Assembly (NCBI RefSeq): GCF_021412565.1
Contig: NZ_JAKCLJ010000004.1
Span: forward strand, 1 to 64,000
Direction of reading: 5' to 3'
From: Shewanella sp. AS1
GTDB lineage: Bacteria; Pseudomonadota; Gammaproteobacteria; Enterobacterales; Shewanellaceae
Length of the DNA: 64,000 bases
In this document: positions 21,063-31,354 of the stretch, in pieces
Numbering within the stretch: the first letter of the stretch is position 1
Layout of the letters: each line of letters starts with the position of its first letter
Notes under the pieces: generated by a model
Database searches by the model: none
What the model saw: the letters and a program-made list of their open reading frames with translations, nothing else
Told to the model about the DNA's origin: nothing
Translations under genes and position numbers: made by a program

Positions 21063-22667
21063 TTACTCTTCTACAGGACAGGTTTGTGCTGTTTGTGTTT
21101 TTGCACTGACTCTAAGCGCCGTTTTTCTGATAATCGCCAGTAGGGCGATGCTCATGCTGAGTAGCAGCACAGGCCATTGCCCCCATTTTAAAAACAGTGT
21201 TTCGCCTCGAACTAAGGGGATGCTGGCATGCAGCACGCCCGTCTCAAACTGCGGCAATTGCGCTGTTATCTGCCCCTGAGGATTGACTATAGCTGTGACG
21301 CCATTATTGGTGGCGCGCACTAAAGGTCGTCCCAGCTCGATGGCGCGCATCTGTGCAATCTCCATGTGCTGCAAGGGACCGTTCGATTGACCAAACCAGG
21401 CATCGTTGGAGACGGTCAGCAGCAGATCTGTCTCATCGCTGACATTGTCGCGCAGCTGTTCAGGAAAGGCGATTTCATAGCAGATGGCCGGCGCCAGTCT
21501 ATACCCCTTAGCCTTTAAATTGGGCTGATAATAATCGCCCCGGGAAAAAGAGGACATAGGCAGATTAAAGACAGGGGCCAGGGGGCGTAGCAGATCTTCT
21601 AGTGGCACAAACTCCCCTATGGGCAGCAGGTGATGCTTGCGAAACTCATTGTGGCCATTGGCGCGATAATCCCCTTGCGCCTGCTTCGCCTCATTATGAT
21701 TGCCAAGCACTATCAAGGAGTTGTAAAAATCGGCCTCTGGGCGGCTGATAATGCCTGTAACGATCGCGCTGTCGTTTAAATTTGCCACTTTATTGGCGTT
21801 GTCCAAGAAGGCTTCCACCATATATTCGGGGGCCGGGATCGCCGCCTCGGGCCAGATAAAAATATCGGTATCGTCAAATTTAGGGCGAGAGAGATCCATA
21901 TATTTGAGCAAGGTTGGCCACAGGGCCTCAGGTTGCCATTTCATGCTCTGGGCAATATTGCCCTGCACTAGGGTGATTTTCACCTCTTTGCCTGTCTGAG
22001 CGACGGGTGAGTAGTGTTGGCTAAGGTAGGCCGTGAGCGGCAGCAAAATGAGGGCAAACAGCAGCGGAATTGCGCGATAAAAAACGGACTTTTTATCTAA
22101 GTATAACAGTGCGATAGCGGCAGATAACCAGGCCACCACAAAGCTTAACCCCAGTGCGCCAATCACACTGGCAAGAGGGCTTAAGGGGCTCAGGGTCTGG
22201 CTGTAGCCTGCCCATAGCCAGGGAAAACCGGTCAATACCCAGCTTCTTGCCCATTCGGTTAGCACCCAAATTGCCGGGAACAGCAGCAGGTATTTCAGTT
22301 TGCGTGACTTGGGGGATAACTTTGCCAGCAAAAGGCCTGCAAGGGCTGGGTAGAGCGCCAAATAGAGGGCTAGCAACGCCATCAAACCCAGGGAGGCGAT
22401 AAGGGGGACACCACCAAAGGTGTCGATACTGACATGTATCCAGCTGATCCCCACACTAAAGCAACCAAAACCGAAGCTGAGCCAATGGTAGAAAGCCTGT
22501 TTAGGGGAGAGGGTATCACTCTGGATTAATACCAAAGCCATCGCCAGCGGGTAAATCGGCCAGAGTGCATAAGGGGCGAAGGCTAAAGCCGTGCTGGCAC
22601 CCGCTAAATAAGCGAGTACCAGTCTAAGCTTGGAATGATGGGCGAGTGCCCTGAGTTGTAGCAGCAT
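21063..22667 (-). CDS. lnt: Apolipoprotein N-acyltransferase
   Basis: Adds the third acyl chain to lipoproteins in the inner membrane. The 534-residue protein has an N-terminal set of membrane helices and a periplasmic nitrilase-type domain. The catalytic triad is visible as Glu274 (in FIWPEAAIPAP), Lys344 (in FRKHHLLPIGEFVP) and Cys396 (in LAPAICYEIAFPEQ). It follows corC after 23 bases, the corC-lnt order of E. coli. Substrates encoded in this window include RlpA, LptE and LolB. Confidence 0.96.
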   Translation of the reverse strand: MLLQLRALAHHSKLRLVLAYLAGASTALAFAPYALWPIYPLAMALVLIQSDTLSPKQAFYHWLSFGFGCFSVGISWIHVSIDTFGGVPLIASLGLMALLALYLALYPALAGLLLAKLSPKSRKLKYLLLFPAIWVLTEWARSWVLTGFPWLWAGYSQTLSPLSPLASVIGALGLSFVVAWLSAAIALLYLDKKSVFYRAIPLLFALILLPLTAYLSQHYSPVAQTGKEVKITLVQGNIAQSMKWQPEALWPTLLKYMDLSRPKFDDTDIFIWPEAAIPAPEYMVEAFLDNANKVANLNDSAIVTGIISRPEADFYNSLIVLGNHNEAKQAQGDYRANGHNEFRKHHLLPIGEFVPLEDLLRPLAPVFNLPMSSFSRGDYYQPNLKAKGYRLAPAICYEIAFPEQLRDNVSDETDLLLTVSNDAWFGQSNGPLQHMEIAQMRAIELGRPLVRATNNGVTAIVNPQGQITAQLPQFETGVLHASIPLVRGETLFLKWGQWPVLLLSMSIALLAIIRKTALRVSAKTQTAQTCPVEE

Positions 22668-22690
22668 TACAGCCTCATCAAGGGAGTGAA

Positions 22691-23566
22691 TTAAGCGCTT
22701 TCTTCTTCCGTTTCAGGATCGGGAAGTTTGACTCTTAGCTGGACTAAGCGACGGGTATCGGCACTGATCACTTTAAACTCGATACCATCGATCATGATTT
22801 TTTCGTTGCGTTCGGGCAGATGGCCAAAGGCGTGGGAGACCATGCCGCCAACCGTATCGAACTCTTCATCACTGAAGTTAGTGTTGAAGGTCTCGTTAAA
22901 ATCTTCGATAGGGGTTAGGGCTTTGAGCATGTAGAGCTGCTTACCCACCTTGCGGATCTCTGTCTCTTCGGCCGAGTCGTGATCGAATTCATCTTCGATT
23001 TCACCGACTATCTCTTCGAGAATATCCTCAATGGTCACCAGGCCGGAAACGCCGCCGTACTCATCGACCACTATGGCCATATGGTAGCGTTGTGAGCGGA
23101 ACTCTTTGAGTAGCACATCGACGCGCTTGCTCTCTGGCACCACAACGGCCGGGCGGATAACTTGCTCTAGGGAAAAGGGTTCGTCACTGTTTTTAAAGCC
23201 ATATTGCAACAGATCTTTGGCGAGCAGTATGCCTTCGATATGGTCTTTATCTTCATTGACGACTGGGAATCTGGAGTGCGCCGAGCCGATAACCGTCGAG
23301 AGTAACTCTTCTACCGTGTTATCAATTTTTAGCGCCACAATTTGTGCCCGTGGGATCATGATGTCGCGCACGCGCAGATCGGAGACTTCTAAAACACCTT
23401 TTATCATCTCGCGAGTATCTTCGCTGATCACTTCTCTTTGTTCAGCATCGTGGATCACTTCCACTAATTCATCGCGACTCTGTGGTTCGCCCTGGAATAA
23501 CTGACTTACTTTCTCAAACCAGCCCTTCTTATGGGCGTTGGTACTCGGTGGGATATCATCACTCAT
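22691..23566 (-). CDS. corC: CBS-domain protein CorC/YbeX
   Basis: A 291-residue soluble protein with a CBS-domain pair (about 68-190; [17 protein letters not shown], then [20 protein letters not shown]) and a C-terminal CorC/HlyC transporter-associated domain. In Salmonella, CorC affects magnesium and cobalt efflux; E. coli YbeX is linked to ribosome maturation. No membrane domain is present, unlike larger HlyC/CorC proteins. It lies between ybeY and lnt as in other gammaproteobacteria. Confidence 0.94.
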   Translation of the reverse strand: MSDDIPPSTNAHKKGWFEKVSQLFQGEPQSRDELVEVIHDAEQREVISEDTREMIKGVLEVSDLRVRDIMIPRAQIVALKIDNTVEELLSTVIGSAHSRFPVVNEDKDHIEGILLAKDLLQYGFKNSDEPFSLEQVIRPAVVVPESKRVDVLLKEFRSQRYHMAIVVDEYGGVSGLVTIEDILEEIVGEIEDEFDHDSAEETEIRKVGKQLYMLKALTPIEDFNETFNTNFSDEEFDTVGGMVSHAFGHLPERNEKIMIDGIEFKVISADTRRLVQLRVKLPDPETEEESA

Positions 23567-23592
23567 AGTATTTTCCTGACCAAAATGGTCAA

Positions 23593-24069
23593 TTACTGCT
23601 CCTTATAAGGATTAGGAAAGCCAAGGCTTTCAATTAATTGAGTCTCTAAAGACTCCATCTCTTCTGCTTCACTGTCGATTATATGATCATAACCTAACAG
23701 ATGGAGACAACCATGTACAACCATGTGCGCCCAGTGCGCTTCTAACGACTTGTGTTGCTCTGCCGCCTCGGCTTCGACCACGGCGACACAGATCACCAGA
23801 TCGCCAAGCAAGGGTAGTTCAACCTCGGGGGGCGATTCGAAGGGAAATGATAGCACATTTGTCGGCTTGTCTTTGCCTCTGTATGTCAGGTTAAGGTGCT
23901 GACTTTCCGCTTCATCCACCAGGCGTATGGTTAATTCCGCCTCGCTCATGGTCTGCCCTAGCGCCAGTCTGACCCAGGACTCAAACTGCGTCTGAGTCGG
24001 CAATCTGTCGCTGTCGATGGCGATCTGCAGATCAAGATCTAACGCCAGTGGCTGCATTTCAGAGCTCAT
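23593..24069 (-). CDS. ybeY: Endoribonuclease YbeY, rRNA maturation factor
   Basis: A metalloprotein of 158 residues involved in 16S rRNA 3' maturation and 70S quality control. The zinc-binding signature [15 protein letters not shown] near the C-terminus contains the three histidines. The frame extends upstream within phoH, but ATG 24069 gives the family length (155 in E. coli) and has GGGAGC upstream. Its start overlaps the phoH stop by 11 bases. Confidence 0.95.
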   Translation of the reverse strand: MSSEMQPLALDLDLQIAIDSDRLPTQTQFESWVRLALGQTMSEAELTIRLVDEAESQHLNLTYRGKDKPTNVLSFPFESPPEVELPLLGDLVICVAVVEAEAAEQHKSLEAHWAHMVVHGCLHLLGYDHIIDSEAEEMESLETQLIESLGFPNPYKEQ

Positions 24070-25102
24070 GTTGCCTAGCTCCCTGAATGTGGCGCTCGGC
24101 ATCCCGACGGGCCTTCTCACTCGCCTGTTTTTGCTCGTGCTCTTCGTAGGCTTCGACAATACGCGCAACCACTGGATGGCGCACCACGTCTTTGGCCTGG
24201 AAGAAATTAAAGCTGACTTCGTCGACTTCACTCAGCACTTCGATGGCGTGCCTCAGTCCAGATTTCTGGTTTTTCGGCAGGTCTATCTGAGTGATATCAC
24301 CTGTGATCACGGCGCGGGAGTTAAAGCCGATACGGGTCAGAAACATCTTCATCTGCTCGACAGTGGTGTTCTGGCTTTCGTCCAGAATGATAAAGGCATC
24401 GTTCAAGGTACGGCCACGCATATAGGCCAGTGGCGCCACTTCAATGACGCTGCGCTCAATCAGACGCTCGACTTTCTCGAAACCCATCATCTCAAACAGG
24501 GCATCGTAGAGTGGGCGCAGATAGGGATCGACCTTTTGACTCAGATCCCCTGGCAGAAAGCCCAGTTTCTCACCGGCTTCCACCGCAGGGCGGGTCAGCA
24601 GAATACGTCTGACTTCCTGACGTTCTAAGGCATCGACCGCCGCGGCCACGGCGAGATAAGTTTTCCCCGTTCCAGCAGGGCCAATACCGAAACTGATATC
24701 GTGGCGGATAATATTGGCCACATAGTCACTCTGGTTTGGGTTTCTGGGTTTGATTACACCGCGCTTAGTTTTGATATAGAGCTCTTTATCATCCCGCGGC
24801 GCCTCGGCCTCCAGGGCGATGGCTTCTTGGATAGCGATATGGACTTTATCAGGTTCCAGATCCGGTGTGCTGCCGCGAACCGGCTGGGTCTCGATATAGA
24901 GTTCTTTTAATAAATTATTGACGGTAAGACAGTTTCTTGCCTGGCCAACAATCTGAAAATGGTTGTTGCGGTAGCTGATCTCAACACCGATACGGCGTTC
25001 CAGCTGTTTGATATTGTCATCAAAAGGGCCGCAAAGGGATGCGAGTCGACGGGTATCAGAGGGTTCCAGATACAGGTTAAGGGTGGTTAATTTATTGGAC
25101 AA
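24059..25102 (-). CDS. ybeZ: PhoH-family ATPase YbeZ
   Basis: A 347-residue PhoH-like protein with a Walker A motif GPAGTGKT at 141-148 and a Walker B motif FIILDESQN. The family is a predicted RNA-associated P-loop ATPase that acts with YbeY. It overlaps ybeY by 11 bases and lies downstream of miaB past a terminator, so it probably has its own promoter in 25103-25235. Confidence 0.95.
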   Translation of the reverse strand: MSNKLTTLNLYLEPSDTRRLASLCGPFDDNIKQLERRIGVEISYRNNHFQIVGQARNCLTVNNLLKELYIETQPVRGSTPDLEPDKVHIAIQEAIALEAEAPRDDKELYIKTKRGVIKPRNPNQSDYVANIIRHDISFGIGPAGTGKTYLAVAAAVDALERQEVRRILLTRPAVEAGEKLGFLPGDLSQKVDPYLRPLYDALFEMMGFEKVERLIERSVIEVAPLAYMRGRTLNDAFIILDESQNTTVEQMKMFLTRIGFNSRAVITGDITQIDLPKNQKSGLRHAIEVLSEVDEVSFNFFQAKDVVRHPVVARIVEAYEEHEQKQASEKARRDAERHIQGARQHEL

Positions 25103-25235
25103 AAATAACTCCGAAAAATGTTTGTCTTACCCATAAGTAGCCGCGAGGGCTGTTTTACACAGTTTACGAGCCATTGGGCTGAAATGCTAACCTTAAATTT
25201 CATCTTAACAGCGCGTTTATGCCATTGCCTCTGCA

Positions 25236-25265
25236 ATAAAAAAGCGACTGCTACTCAGTCGCTTT
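25236..25265 (-). terminator. Terminator after miaB
   Basis: AAAGCGACTG with CAGTCGCTTT (10-bp stem), loop CTACT; read on the minus strand it ends in six T. It lies 42 bases beyond the miaB stop. Confidence 0.88.
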
Positions 25266-25306
25266 AGAGGGATCATCTTAGCTCGTGGCCAAGTTAGGCG
25301 ATCGTC

Positions 25307-26731
25307 TTAGGGGATATATTGAGCCACACCTAAATCATCGTCTTTCTTGTGCTTGGCTAGAATATCCGACGGACGCAGAGAGCGACGCAGATCCATCTCA
25401 TCTTCGCCGCGGATAAAGGTGCCGCGCAGTGAGTTGGTATAAACATCGACAATCTCAACATCGACAAAGCTGCCGATATGTTTAGGGTCACCCTCGAAGT
25501 TAACCACACGGTTGTTTTCGGTGCGACCACGCAGCTCCATGGGGTTCTTAACCGAAGGGCCTTCCACCAGAATACGCTGCACTGTACCTAGCATCTGACG
25601 GCTGTAGCGCATCGCCTGTTGGGTGATCCTGTCCTGCAAAATCGCTAGACGCTCTTTCTTCTCATCGAGCGACACATCATCAGGCAGATCCGCCGCGGGC
25701 GTGCCGGGGCGGGCGCTATAAATAAAGCTGAAGCTGTGATCGAACTGCACCTCTTCAATCAGCTTCATGGTATCGGCAAAATCTTGTTTGGACTCGCCAG
25801 GGAAACCGATAATAAAGTCTGAGCTGATCTGAATATCGGGGCGCGCCTTACGTAGACGGCGGATGATCGACTTGTATTCGATCGCCATGTGGCCACGTTT
25901 CATCTGAGTCAAGATCAGATCTGAACCTGATTGTACCGGTAGGTGCAGGAAGCTCACCAGTTCAGGGGTGTCTTCATACACATCGATAATATCCTGAGTA
26001 AACTCAATCGGATGGCTGGTAGTAAAGCGAATACGGTCGATACCATCGATAGCCGCAACATAACGCAGCAGTTCGGCGAAGGTGCAGATGTCATCGTCAT
26101 GGGTCGCGCCGCGATAGGCGTTCACATTCTGGCCTAATAGGTTGACTTCGCGAACCCCTTGCTCGGCAAGCTGGGCGATCTCTAAGATGACATCATCGAC
26201 AGGTCGGCTGACCTCTTCACCCCGGGTATAAGGCACCACACAGAAAGAGCAGTATTTGCTACAACCTTCCATGATGGAGACGAAGGCACTTGGGCCTTCG
26301 GCGCGAGGCTCGGGCAGACGGTCAAACTTCTCGATTTCGGGAAAGCTGACGTCGATAACGGCCTTGCCACCTTGCTGGATCTGCTCGATCATCTCGGGTA
26401 AACGGTGCAAGGTCTGTGGGCCAAAAATCAGATCCACGCACTGAGCGCGTTCTTTAATGGCTTTACCTTCTTGGGAGGCCACGCAGCCGCCCACACCAAT
26501 GATCAGATTGGGATTCTTATCTTTTAAGGTTTTCCAGCGACCTAGCTGGTGGAATACTTTCTCTTGTGCTTTTTCACGAATCGAGCAAGTGTTCAGCAGT
26601 AGTACATCTGCTTCTTCCGCTTCCTCGGTTAGGGTATAACCCTGATATTCGTCTAACAGATCGGCCATCTTTGATGAGTCATACTCATTCATCTGACAGC
26701 CCCAGGTTTTAATGTGGAGTTTCTTGCTCAT
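25307..26731 (-). CDS. miaB: tRNA-2-methylthio-N6-isopentenyladenosine-37 synthase MiaB
   Basis: Methylthiotransferase that modifies i6A37 of tRNAs reading UNN codons. From ATG 26731 it has 474 residues, as in E. coli. The N-terminal cluster cysteines are Cys12 ([11 protein letters not shown]), Cys49 and Cys83 (GVGGCVAS). The radical-SAM cysteines are 157, 161 and 164 (CSKYCSFC). A TRAM domain lies near the C-terminus. An in-frame ATG at 26764 falls inside the adjacent repeat element and is unlikely. The cluster miaB-ybeZ-ybeY-corC-lnt beside ubiF is the E. coli order. Confidence 0.97.
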   Translation of the reverse strand: MSKKLHIKTWGCQMNEYDSSKMADLLDEYQGYTLTEEAEEADVLLLNTCSIREKAQEKVFHQLGRWKTLKDKNPNLIIGVGGCVASQEGKAIKERAQCVDLIFGPQTLHRLPEMIEQIQQGGKAVIDVSFPEIEKFDRLPEPRAEGPSAFVSIMEGCSKYCSFCVVPYTRGEEVSRPVDDVILEIAQLAEQGVREVNLLGQNVNAYRGATHDDDICTFAELLRYVAAIDGIDRIRFTTSHPIEFTQDIIDVYEDTPELVSFLHLPVQSGSDLILTQMKRGHMAIEYKSIIRRLRKARPDIQISSDFIIGFPGESKQDFADTMKLIEEVQFDHSFSFIYSARPGTPAADLPDDVSLDEKKERLAILQDRITQQAMRYSRQMLGTVQRILVEGPSVKNPMELRGRTENNRVVNFEGDPKHIGSFVDVEIVDVYTNSLRGTFIRGEDEMDLRRSLRPSDILAKHKKDDDLGVAQYIP

Positions 26732-26751
26732 CAGTTTGCGCCGTGGTTGTG

Positions 26752-26904
26752 ATACCAATCTCATTGGATAGTCGAGTCTGCTGTTTTCGAATACAAGCTA
26801 GCCATAACTTTGTTTGTTATGGCTATTTTCACTTAAAACGATCTACGGCCTAAGGATGGCCTCTTTAGCGAGTCGTACCATCAACTACCCATCCAGATTG
26901 GTAT
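26752..26904. mobile_element. MITE-like inverted-repeat element, 153 bp
   Basis: The left end ATACCAATCTCATTGGATAG and the inverted right end ATACCAATCTGGATGGGTAG match at 16 of 20 positions, including the first 10. Inside is a hairpin, AGCCATAAC with GTTATGGCT, near 26799-26824. No open frame of note is present. Size, terminal inverted repeats and lack of coding suit a non-autonomous element. It sits just upstream of miaB. No clear target-site duplication could be assigned. Confidence 0.6.
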
Positions 26905-26991
26905 TACTGGAAAAATAGCGCGACATTTTACCCTCTGAGCTTCGCTCTGGCTAGCGTTTGCGCGTTTTATCTGAGAAATTACTTTGTTGCA

Positions 26992-27315
26992 TTATTTTGG
27001 CGCTGAGTTGTTTGCGTCAATAACTGCAGCCACTTCAGGTAGGTTCATATCCAGACTGGCTGTAAAATCCTCATACATTTCTTGAGTGCTAATCTGGGCT
27101 TGAGTATGGATGCTGGAATTGATCTCCATTCTAAATTGAGTTAGCAATTCAATCGTATATTGATATAGGGCATAATCCAGTGGTGAACGGTAGGTTATAG
27201 TCATAGTTTCCATAGGAACGATTTTTTTCTCTGCAGAGGTCGCTGTCTCGGCGGATACCATTAAGGGGGAGATGGCTAGGCTGCACAGTAAACCAGCTAG
27301 AATGGCGTTTTTCAT
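26992..27315 (-). CDS. Small exported protein of unknown function
   Basis: A 107-residue protein that I do not recognise. ATG 27315 has GGAG upstream and gives a typical signal peptide (MKNAILAGLLCSLAISPLMV, cleavage probably after VSA). The mature part is short, rich in polar residues and probably helical (LDYALYQYTIELLTQF and STQEMYEDFTASL); no cysteine remains after cleavage. It lies between the MITE-like element and ubiF, divergent from ubiF. An open frame extends 21 codons further upstream without a ribosome site. Confidence 0.7.
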   Translation of the reverse strand: MKNAILAGLLCSLAISPLMVSAETATSAEKKIVPMETMTITYRSPLDYALYQYTIELLTQFRMEINSSIHTQAQISTQEMYEDFTASLDMNLPEVAAVIDANNSAPK

Positions 27316-27504
27316 GGGGCTCTCCGTAACACAATAGCAAATGATAAATCGAATGATTTCGCTTTTCTTGAAGCTCAAGGTCAGTGTAGAAAAGAAACCC
27401 AGGCGGTGAAGTGTGCTTTGTAACCAAGTGTAATCCTTCTGTCAGTCTGTAATATTTGTACACTTAATACATACTTTAGACACATTTATTCAGGATTATA
27501 GGGA

Positions 27505-28728
27505 GTGAGTTTTAGGGTGAGTGAGAATGAAAACCGAAACCTAACTCAGGATGTGGTTATCTTAGGCGGCGGCATGGTCGGTGCCGCCACGGCTATTGGG
27601 CTGGCAAAGCTGGGGTTGGATGTTGTCTTGGTAGAGGCCTATGAGCCCAAGGCGTTTAGCCCGGAGCAGCCGCTGGACTTGCGGGTTTCCGCCATCAGCG
27701 TTGCCTCGGAGAAATTGCTGGCGGATATGGGCGCCCTAGAGACAATTCAATCAATGCGCCAGGTGGCCTATAAGGGATTAGAGACCTGGGAGATGGAGGG
27801 GTTTATTACCCGTTTCCATAGCGATCAGATAGGCGCATCGCATCTTGGACACATAGTTGAGAACCGGGTGATCCAGCTGGCCCTGTGGCAGGAGTTTGCC
27901 AAATACCCCAATCTGCACCTTATCTGCCCTGCTAAAGTGACCCAGTTTGAGCGCATTGATGACGGTATTTCGCTGACGCTCTGTGTGGATGGGGCCGACA
28001 GCCAGGCTCGTTTGCGCTGTCGCCTCTTGGTGGGCGCCGATGGTGCCAACTCCCAAGTTCGCCAGTGGGCGGGCATAGGTGTCACAGGTTGGGATTACGC
28101 CCAGGCGGCCATGTTAATTAATATCGCGACCCAGACGCCGCAGCAGGATGTTACCTGGCAGCAGTTTACGCCCAAGGGGCCAAGATCCTTATTGCCACTG
28201 CCGGGCAAGCATGCCTCCTTGGTTTGGTATGACGACGCCAATCGTATAGCTCAGCTTACCTCTTTAAGCCACTCGGCGCTGAAAGAGCAAATTAATAAAG
28301 CCTTTCCCAAGCGTCTGGACAGAGAGTTCAGTGTGCTCTCCCAGGGCAGCTTTAAGCTTACCCGCCGTCATGCGGATAGGTACTTTGATGATAACCTAGT
28401 GCTCCTTGGCGATGCGGCCCATACCATCAATCCGCTGGCGGGGCAGGGCGTGAATTTAGGCTTTAAAGATGTGACCGCCTTGATTGCGTGTTTATCCGAC
28501 GCGATTGAGAAGCAAGCACCTTGGTGGAATAAGGCGCTGCTGGCTCAATATCAGGCGAAGCGTTATCGGGATAATCAGCTGATGATGACGACTATGGATC
28601 TGTTCTACGCCAGCTTTAGCAATGATATTCTGCCATTAAAATGGCTGCGTAATTCGGCCCTCAAAGTGGCTGATATCGACTCTCCTATTAAGAAAAAAGT
28701 CCTCAAATACGCCCTAGGATTGGAATGA
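27505..28728 (+). CDS. ubiF: UbiH/UbiF-family FAD-dependent ubiquinone-biosynthesis hydroxylase
   Basis: A flavoprotein monooxygenase of about 407 residues. The FAD-binding motif is ILGGGMVGAATAIGLAK, the family motif is GADGANSQVRQW, and the second FAD motif is LLGDAAHTINPLAGQGVNLG. E. coli ubiF also lies divergently beside miaB, so the likely reaction is the late ring hydroxylation in ubiquinone synthesis (demethoxyubiquinol). Members of this family differ in regiospecificity, so UbiF versus another paralogue rests on synteny. The start is a GTG, at 27505 or 27517; GGGAG precedes the second. Confidence 0.88.
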   Translation: MSFRVSENENRNLTQDVVILGGGMVGAATAIGLAKLGLDVVLVEAYEPKAFSPEQPLDLRVSAISVASEKLLADMGALETIQSMRQVAYKGLETWEMEGFITRFHSDQIGASHLGHIVENRVIQLALWQEFAKYPNLHLICPAKVTQFERIDDGISLTLCVDGADSQARLRCRLLVGADGANSQVRQWAGIGVTGWDYAQAAMLINIATQTPQQDVTWQQFTPKGPRSLLPLPGKHASLVWYDDANRIAQLTSLSHSALKEQINKAFPKRLDREFSVLSQGSFKLTRRHADRYFDDNLVLLGDAAHTINPLAGQGVNLGFKDVTALIACLSDAIEKQAPWWNKALLAQYQAKRYRDNQLMMTTMDLFYASFSNDILPLKWLRNSALKVADIDSPIKKKVLKYALGLE

Positions 28729-28774
28729 TAACCCCGCTCCTCTCTCAGCGTTAATCGGCTTGAGGGCGCAGGAT

Positions 28775-28803
28775 TTGTTGCCGGGGCGATAGAGTGCTAA
28801 AAT
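28775..28803 (+). promoter_or_regulatory. Probable sigma-70 promoter of pth
   Basis: TTGTTG (28775-28780), a 17-base spacer and TAAAAT (28798-28803), with a GC-rich stretch after the -10. The pth start codon lies about 42 bases downstream. Confidence 0.5.
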
Positions 28804-28844
28804 GCCGCGTTTTTTATGGGTCGGCGAGATTAGGCGCAAGGGAA

Positions 28845-29435
28845 ATGAGTAAGATTAAACTGATTGTTGGGCTGGCTAACCCAGGCGAAAAGTATGAACA
28901 GACTCGGCATAATGCCGGCGCTTGGTATGTTAATGAGCTGGCCCGAGTATGTGGTGTTTCCCTGGTGGCCGAGAGTAAATATTTTGGCTTAACGGCGAGG
29001 GCAATCCTCTTTGGTCATGACGTGCGTCTGCTTATTCCAACCACTTTTATGAATCTGAGTGGCAAGTCTGTTGGCGCGCTGGCGAACTTTTTTCGTATTG
29101 CCCCCGAAGAGATCTTGGTGGCTCACGATGAGCTGGATATGCCGCCCGGTGTGGCTAAATTTAAACTCGGTGGCGGCCACGGTGGCCATAATGGATTGAA
29201 AGACATTATTGCCAGCCTAGGGAACGATAAAGGCTTTTATCGGCTGCGTATCGGTATAGGTCATCCAGGTGATAAGAGTCTGGTCAGTAACTATGTGCTG
29301 GGCCGTGCGCCGCAGGCCGAGCAGCGTTTGATTGAAGAGGTGGTCGATGAAGCGGTCCGTGCCACCGAAACCTTATTTAAAGAAGATATGAGTAAGGCGA
29401 TGCACAGGTTGCATTCCTTTAAAGCGGGTGAGTAA
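28845..29435 (+). CDS. pth: Peptidyl-tRNA hydrolase
   Basis: Releases tRNA from prematurely dropped peptidyl-tRNA. The N-terminal [19 protein letters not shown] contains the catalytic His region, and [17 protein letters not shown] and [13 protein letters not shown] follow. From ATG 28845, preceded by AAGGGAA, it has 196 residues (194 in E. coli). It is paired with ychF downstream, the conserved pth-ychF order. Confidence 0.97.
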   Translation: MSKIKLIVGLANPGEKYEQTRHNAGAWYVNELARVCGVSLVAESKYFGLTARAILFGHDVRLLIPTTFMNLSGKSVGALANFFRIAPEEILVAHDELDMPPGVAKFKLGGGHGGHNGLKDIIASLGNDKGFYRLRIGIGHPGDKSLVSNYVLGRAPQAEQRLIEEVVDEAVRATETLFKEDMSKAMHRLHSFKAGE

Positions 29436-29517
29436 GAGATAGTCGGATTATTCCGGCGGCAGTGAATAGCATTATTATTGGTCTGGCCGATAATATTTTT
29501 GAATTAAAGGTAAAAGT

Positions 29518-30609
29518 ATGGGTTTTAAATGTGGCATCGTTGGCCTACCAAACGTAGGTAAATCGACTCTGTTCAATGCGTTAACTAAGGCGGGTATCGA
29601 AGCATCCAACTTCCCGTTTTGTACCATTGAACCCAATACGGGCGTAGTGCCTGTGCCGGATCCACGCTTAGATGCGTTGGCTGAAATTGTGAAACCTGAG
29701 CGGATTTTACCCACCACTATGGAATTTGTGGACATTGCCGGCCTGGTTGCGGGCGCATCTAAGGGCGAAGGTCTAGGTAATAAGTTCCTGGCCAATATCC
29801 GTGAAACCGATGCGATTGGGCATGTGGTACGTTGTTTCGAAGATGACAATATTGTGCACGTGGCCAATAAGGTGTCGCCAGCGAGCGATATCGAAGTGAT
29901 CAACACTGAGCTGGCCCTGGCGGATTTAGATTCTTGTGAGCGAGCGATTCTACGTCAACAGAAGCGCGCTAAGGGCGGCGATCAAGAAGCCAAGTTTGAA
30001 GTCAGCGTATTAGAGAAGATGCGTCCAGTGCTGGATGAAGGCAAGATGCTGCGCTCGATGGAGTTGACTAAGGAAGAGATTGCTGCAGTTAACTACCTCA
30101 ACTTCCTCACGTTAAAGCCAACTATGTATATCGCCAACGTGGCGGAAGATGGATTTGAAAATAATCCCCATCTGGATGCTGTGCGTGAGATCGCCGCCAG
30201 CGAAAATGCGGTCGTGGTTGCCGTGTGTGCCGCGATTGAATCTGAGCTGGCTGAGATGGACGCAGAAGATCGTCAGGAGTTTATGGCGGATCTGGGCTTG
30301 GATGAGCCAGGCTTAGATCGCGTTATCCGCGCTGGTTACCAGCTGCTGAACCTGCATACCTATTTTACCGCAGGTGTTAAAGAAGTGCGTGCCTGGACTG
30401 TACCCGTTGGTGCCTGTGCGCCTCAGGCTGCAGGTGTGATCCACACCGACTTCGAGCGTGGTTTTATCCGTGCTCAGGTGATGTCTTATGACGATTTTAT
30501 CCAATATAAGGGTGAAGCGGGTGCTAAAGAAGCGGGTAAACTGCGCGTCGAAGGCAAGACCTATGTCGTTAAAGACGGCGATGTAATGCACTTCCTGTTT
30601 AACGTCTAA
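29518..30609 (+). CDS. ychF: Redox-regulated ATPase YchF (OLA1 family)
   Basis: A 363-residue P-loop protein of the Obg group that prefers ATP to GTP. The P-loop is [14 protein letters not shown] at about 8-21, with [19 protein letters not shown] as the switch region. The C-terminal TGS domain is visible as [16 protein letters not shown]. It associates with ribosomes and is linked to oxidative-stress control in E. coli. It is followed by a terminator and then the tRNA cluster. Confidence 0.97.
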   Translation: MGFKCGIVGLPNVGKSTLFNALTKAGIEASNFPFCTIEPNTGVVPVPDPRLDALAEIVKPERILPTTMEFVDIAGLVAGASKGEGLGNKFLANIRETDAIGHVVRCFEDDNIVHVANKVSPASDIEVINTELALADLDSCERAILRQQKRAKGGDQEAKFEVSVLEKMRPVLDEGKMLRSMELTKEEIAAVNYLNFLTLKPTMYIANVAEDGFENNPHLDAVREIAASENAVVVAVCAAIESELAEMDAEDRQEFMADLGLDEPGLDRVIRAGYQLLNLHTYFTAGVKEVRAWTVPVGACAPQAAGVIHTDFERGFIRAQVMSYDDFIQYKGEAGAKEAGKLRVEGKTYVVKDGDVMHFLFNV

Positions 30610-30664
30610 TCCGGCGTTCTTTGCTTGCTTCAATCTCGCTTCATTTTGATATGAAACGAGTGAT

Positions 30665-30702
30665 AAAACAGCCCAATAAAGTCGTTGGACTGTTTTGTTT
30701 TT
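30665..30702 (+). terminator. Terminator after ychF
   Basis: AAAACAG with CTGTTTT, then after one mismatch CCAA with TTGG, around an 8-base loop; the tract GTTTTT follows. It lies about 55 bases beyond the ychF stop. Confidence 0.75.
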
Positions 30703-30830
30703 CGGCTGCTTCTCGTCTCTGAATCGAGCGGCAGACGGCGCTTTTATGGCATAGGCTGCATAAGGGCTGCTCAGTTTGGTGAGTTTATAAGCGAATGGTT
30801 CACAGAGTTTCAATTAGCGAAAAAAAGCTG

Positions 30831-30859
30831 TTGACCTGCCTACGCTGAATAAGCATAAT
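30831..30859 (+). promoter_or_regulatory. Probable promoter of the tRNA cluster
   Basis: TTGACC (30831-30836), a 17-base spacer and CATAAT (30854-30859), then the GC-rich discriminator ACGCCCCG typical of stringently controlled stable-RNA genes. The first tRNA starts 43 bases downstream. Confidence 0.75.
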
Positions 30860-30901
30860 ACGCCCCGTTCCTCGGTAAGAGGGGCATAAACTAATATAGA
30901 T

Positions 30902-30978
30902 GGCAATGTAGCTCAGCTGGTTAGAGCACAGCACTCATAATGCTGGGGTCGCAGGTTCAAGTCCCGCCATTGCTACCA
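30902..30978 (+). tRNA. tRNA-Met (anticodon CAT), copy 1
   Basis: A 77-base cloverleaf. Acceptor GGCAATG pairs with CATTGCT, the anticodon loop is CTCATAA and CCA is encoded. The D arm and acceptor resemble elongator tRNA-Met of E. coli. A lysidine-modified tRNA-Ile also has a CAT anticodon gene and cannot be fully excluded by eye. Confidence 0.93.
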
Positions 30979-31008
30979 TCTATCCAAGGTGAAAAACTTG
31001 GGATGTCG

Positions 31009-31090
31009 AATCGAGACGTAAAACACGATGCGAGATGGTGAAATTGGTTGTTATATGAATACGCCAGATTTCATTATCTTAATCGTCTAA
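31009..31090 (+). repeat. 81-bp repeat unit A of the tRNA-Leu array
   Basis: The unit begins AATCGAGACGTAAAACACGA and then carries a truncated 5' part of tRNA-Leu. The same leader recurs directly before the intact tRNA-Leu at 31111, with a period of 81 bp. CGTCT and AGACG at the unit boundary can form a small hairpin. Confidence 0.8.
31030..31074 (+). pseudogene. tRNA-Leu 5'-half fragment 1
   Basis: GCGAGATGGTGAAATTGGT matches the acceptor and D-arm start of the intact tRNA-Leu genes nearby (GCGGGAGTGGTGAAATTGGT), and CGCCAGATTT matches the anticodon-stem 5' side. Between them a different sequence (TGTTATATGAATA) replaces the rest of the D arm. No variable arm, T arm or CCA follows, so no functional tRNA can be made. 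Confidence 0.75.
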
Positions 31091-31110
31091 ATCGAGACGT
31101 AAAACACGAT

Positions 31111-31195
<85 letters not shown>

Positions 31196-31248
31196 TTATT
31201 TTAAGTTAGAGATATGAGTGACTGTCTTTAACTGGAAGCAAGATTGAT

Positions 31249-31323
31249 TGGGGTATCGCCAAGTGGTAAGGCACCGGGTTTTGATCTCGGCATTCCTAGG
31301 TTCGAATCCTAGTACCCCAGCCA
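31249..31323 (+). tRNA. tRNA-Gln (anticodon TTG), copy 1
   Basis: A 75-base cloverleaf. TGGGGTA pairs with TACCCCA, the anticodon loop TTTTGAT gives TTG, the T arm is TAGGTTCGAATCCTA and CCA is encoded. Confidence 0.97.
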
Positions 31324-31354
31324 TTTTCTTATATTTCCTTTGCTTCACAATTTT

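Noticed and set aside
30313..30813. 166-codon minus-strand frame
   Set aside because: It covers the 3' end of ychF and its terminator and shows no protein-family character.
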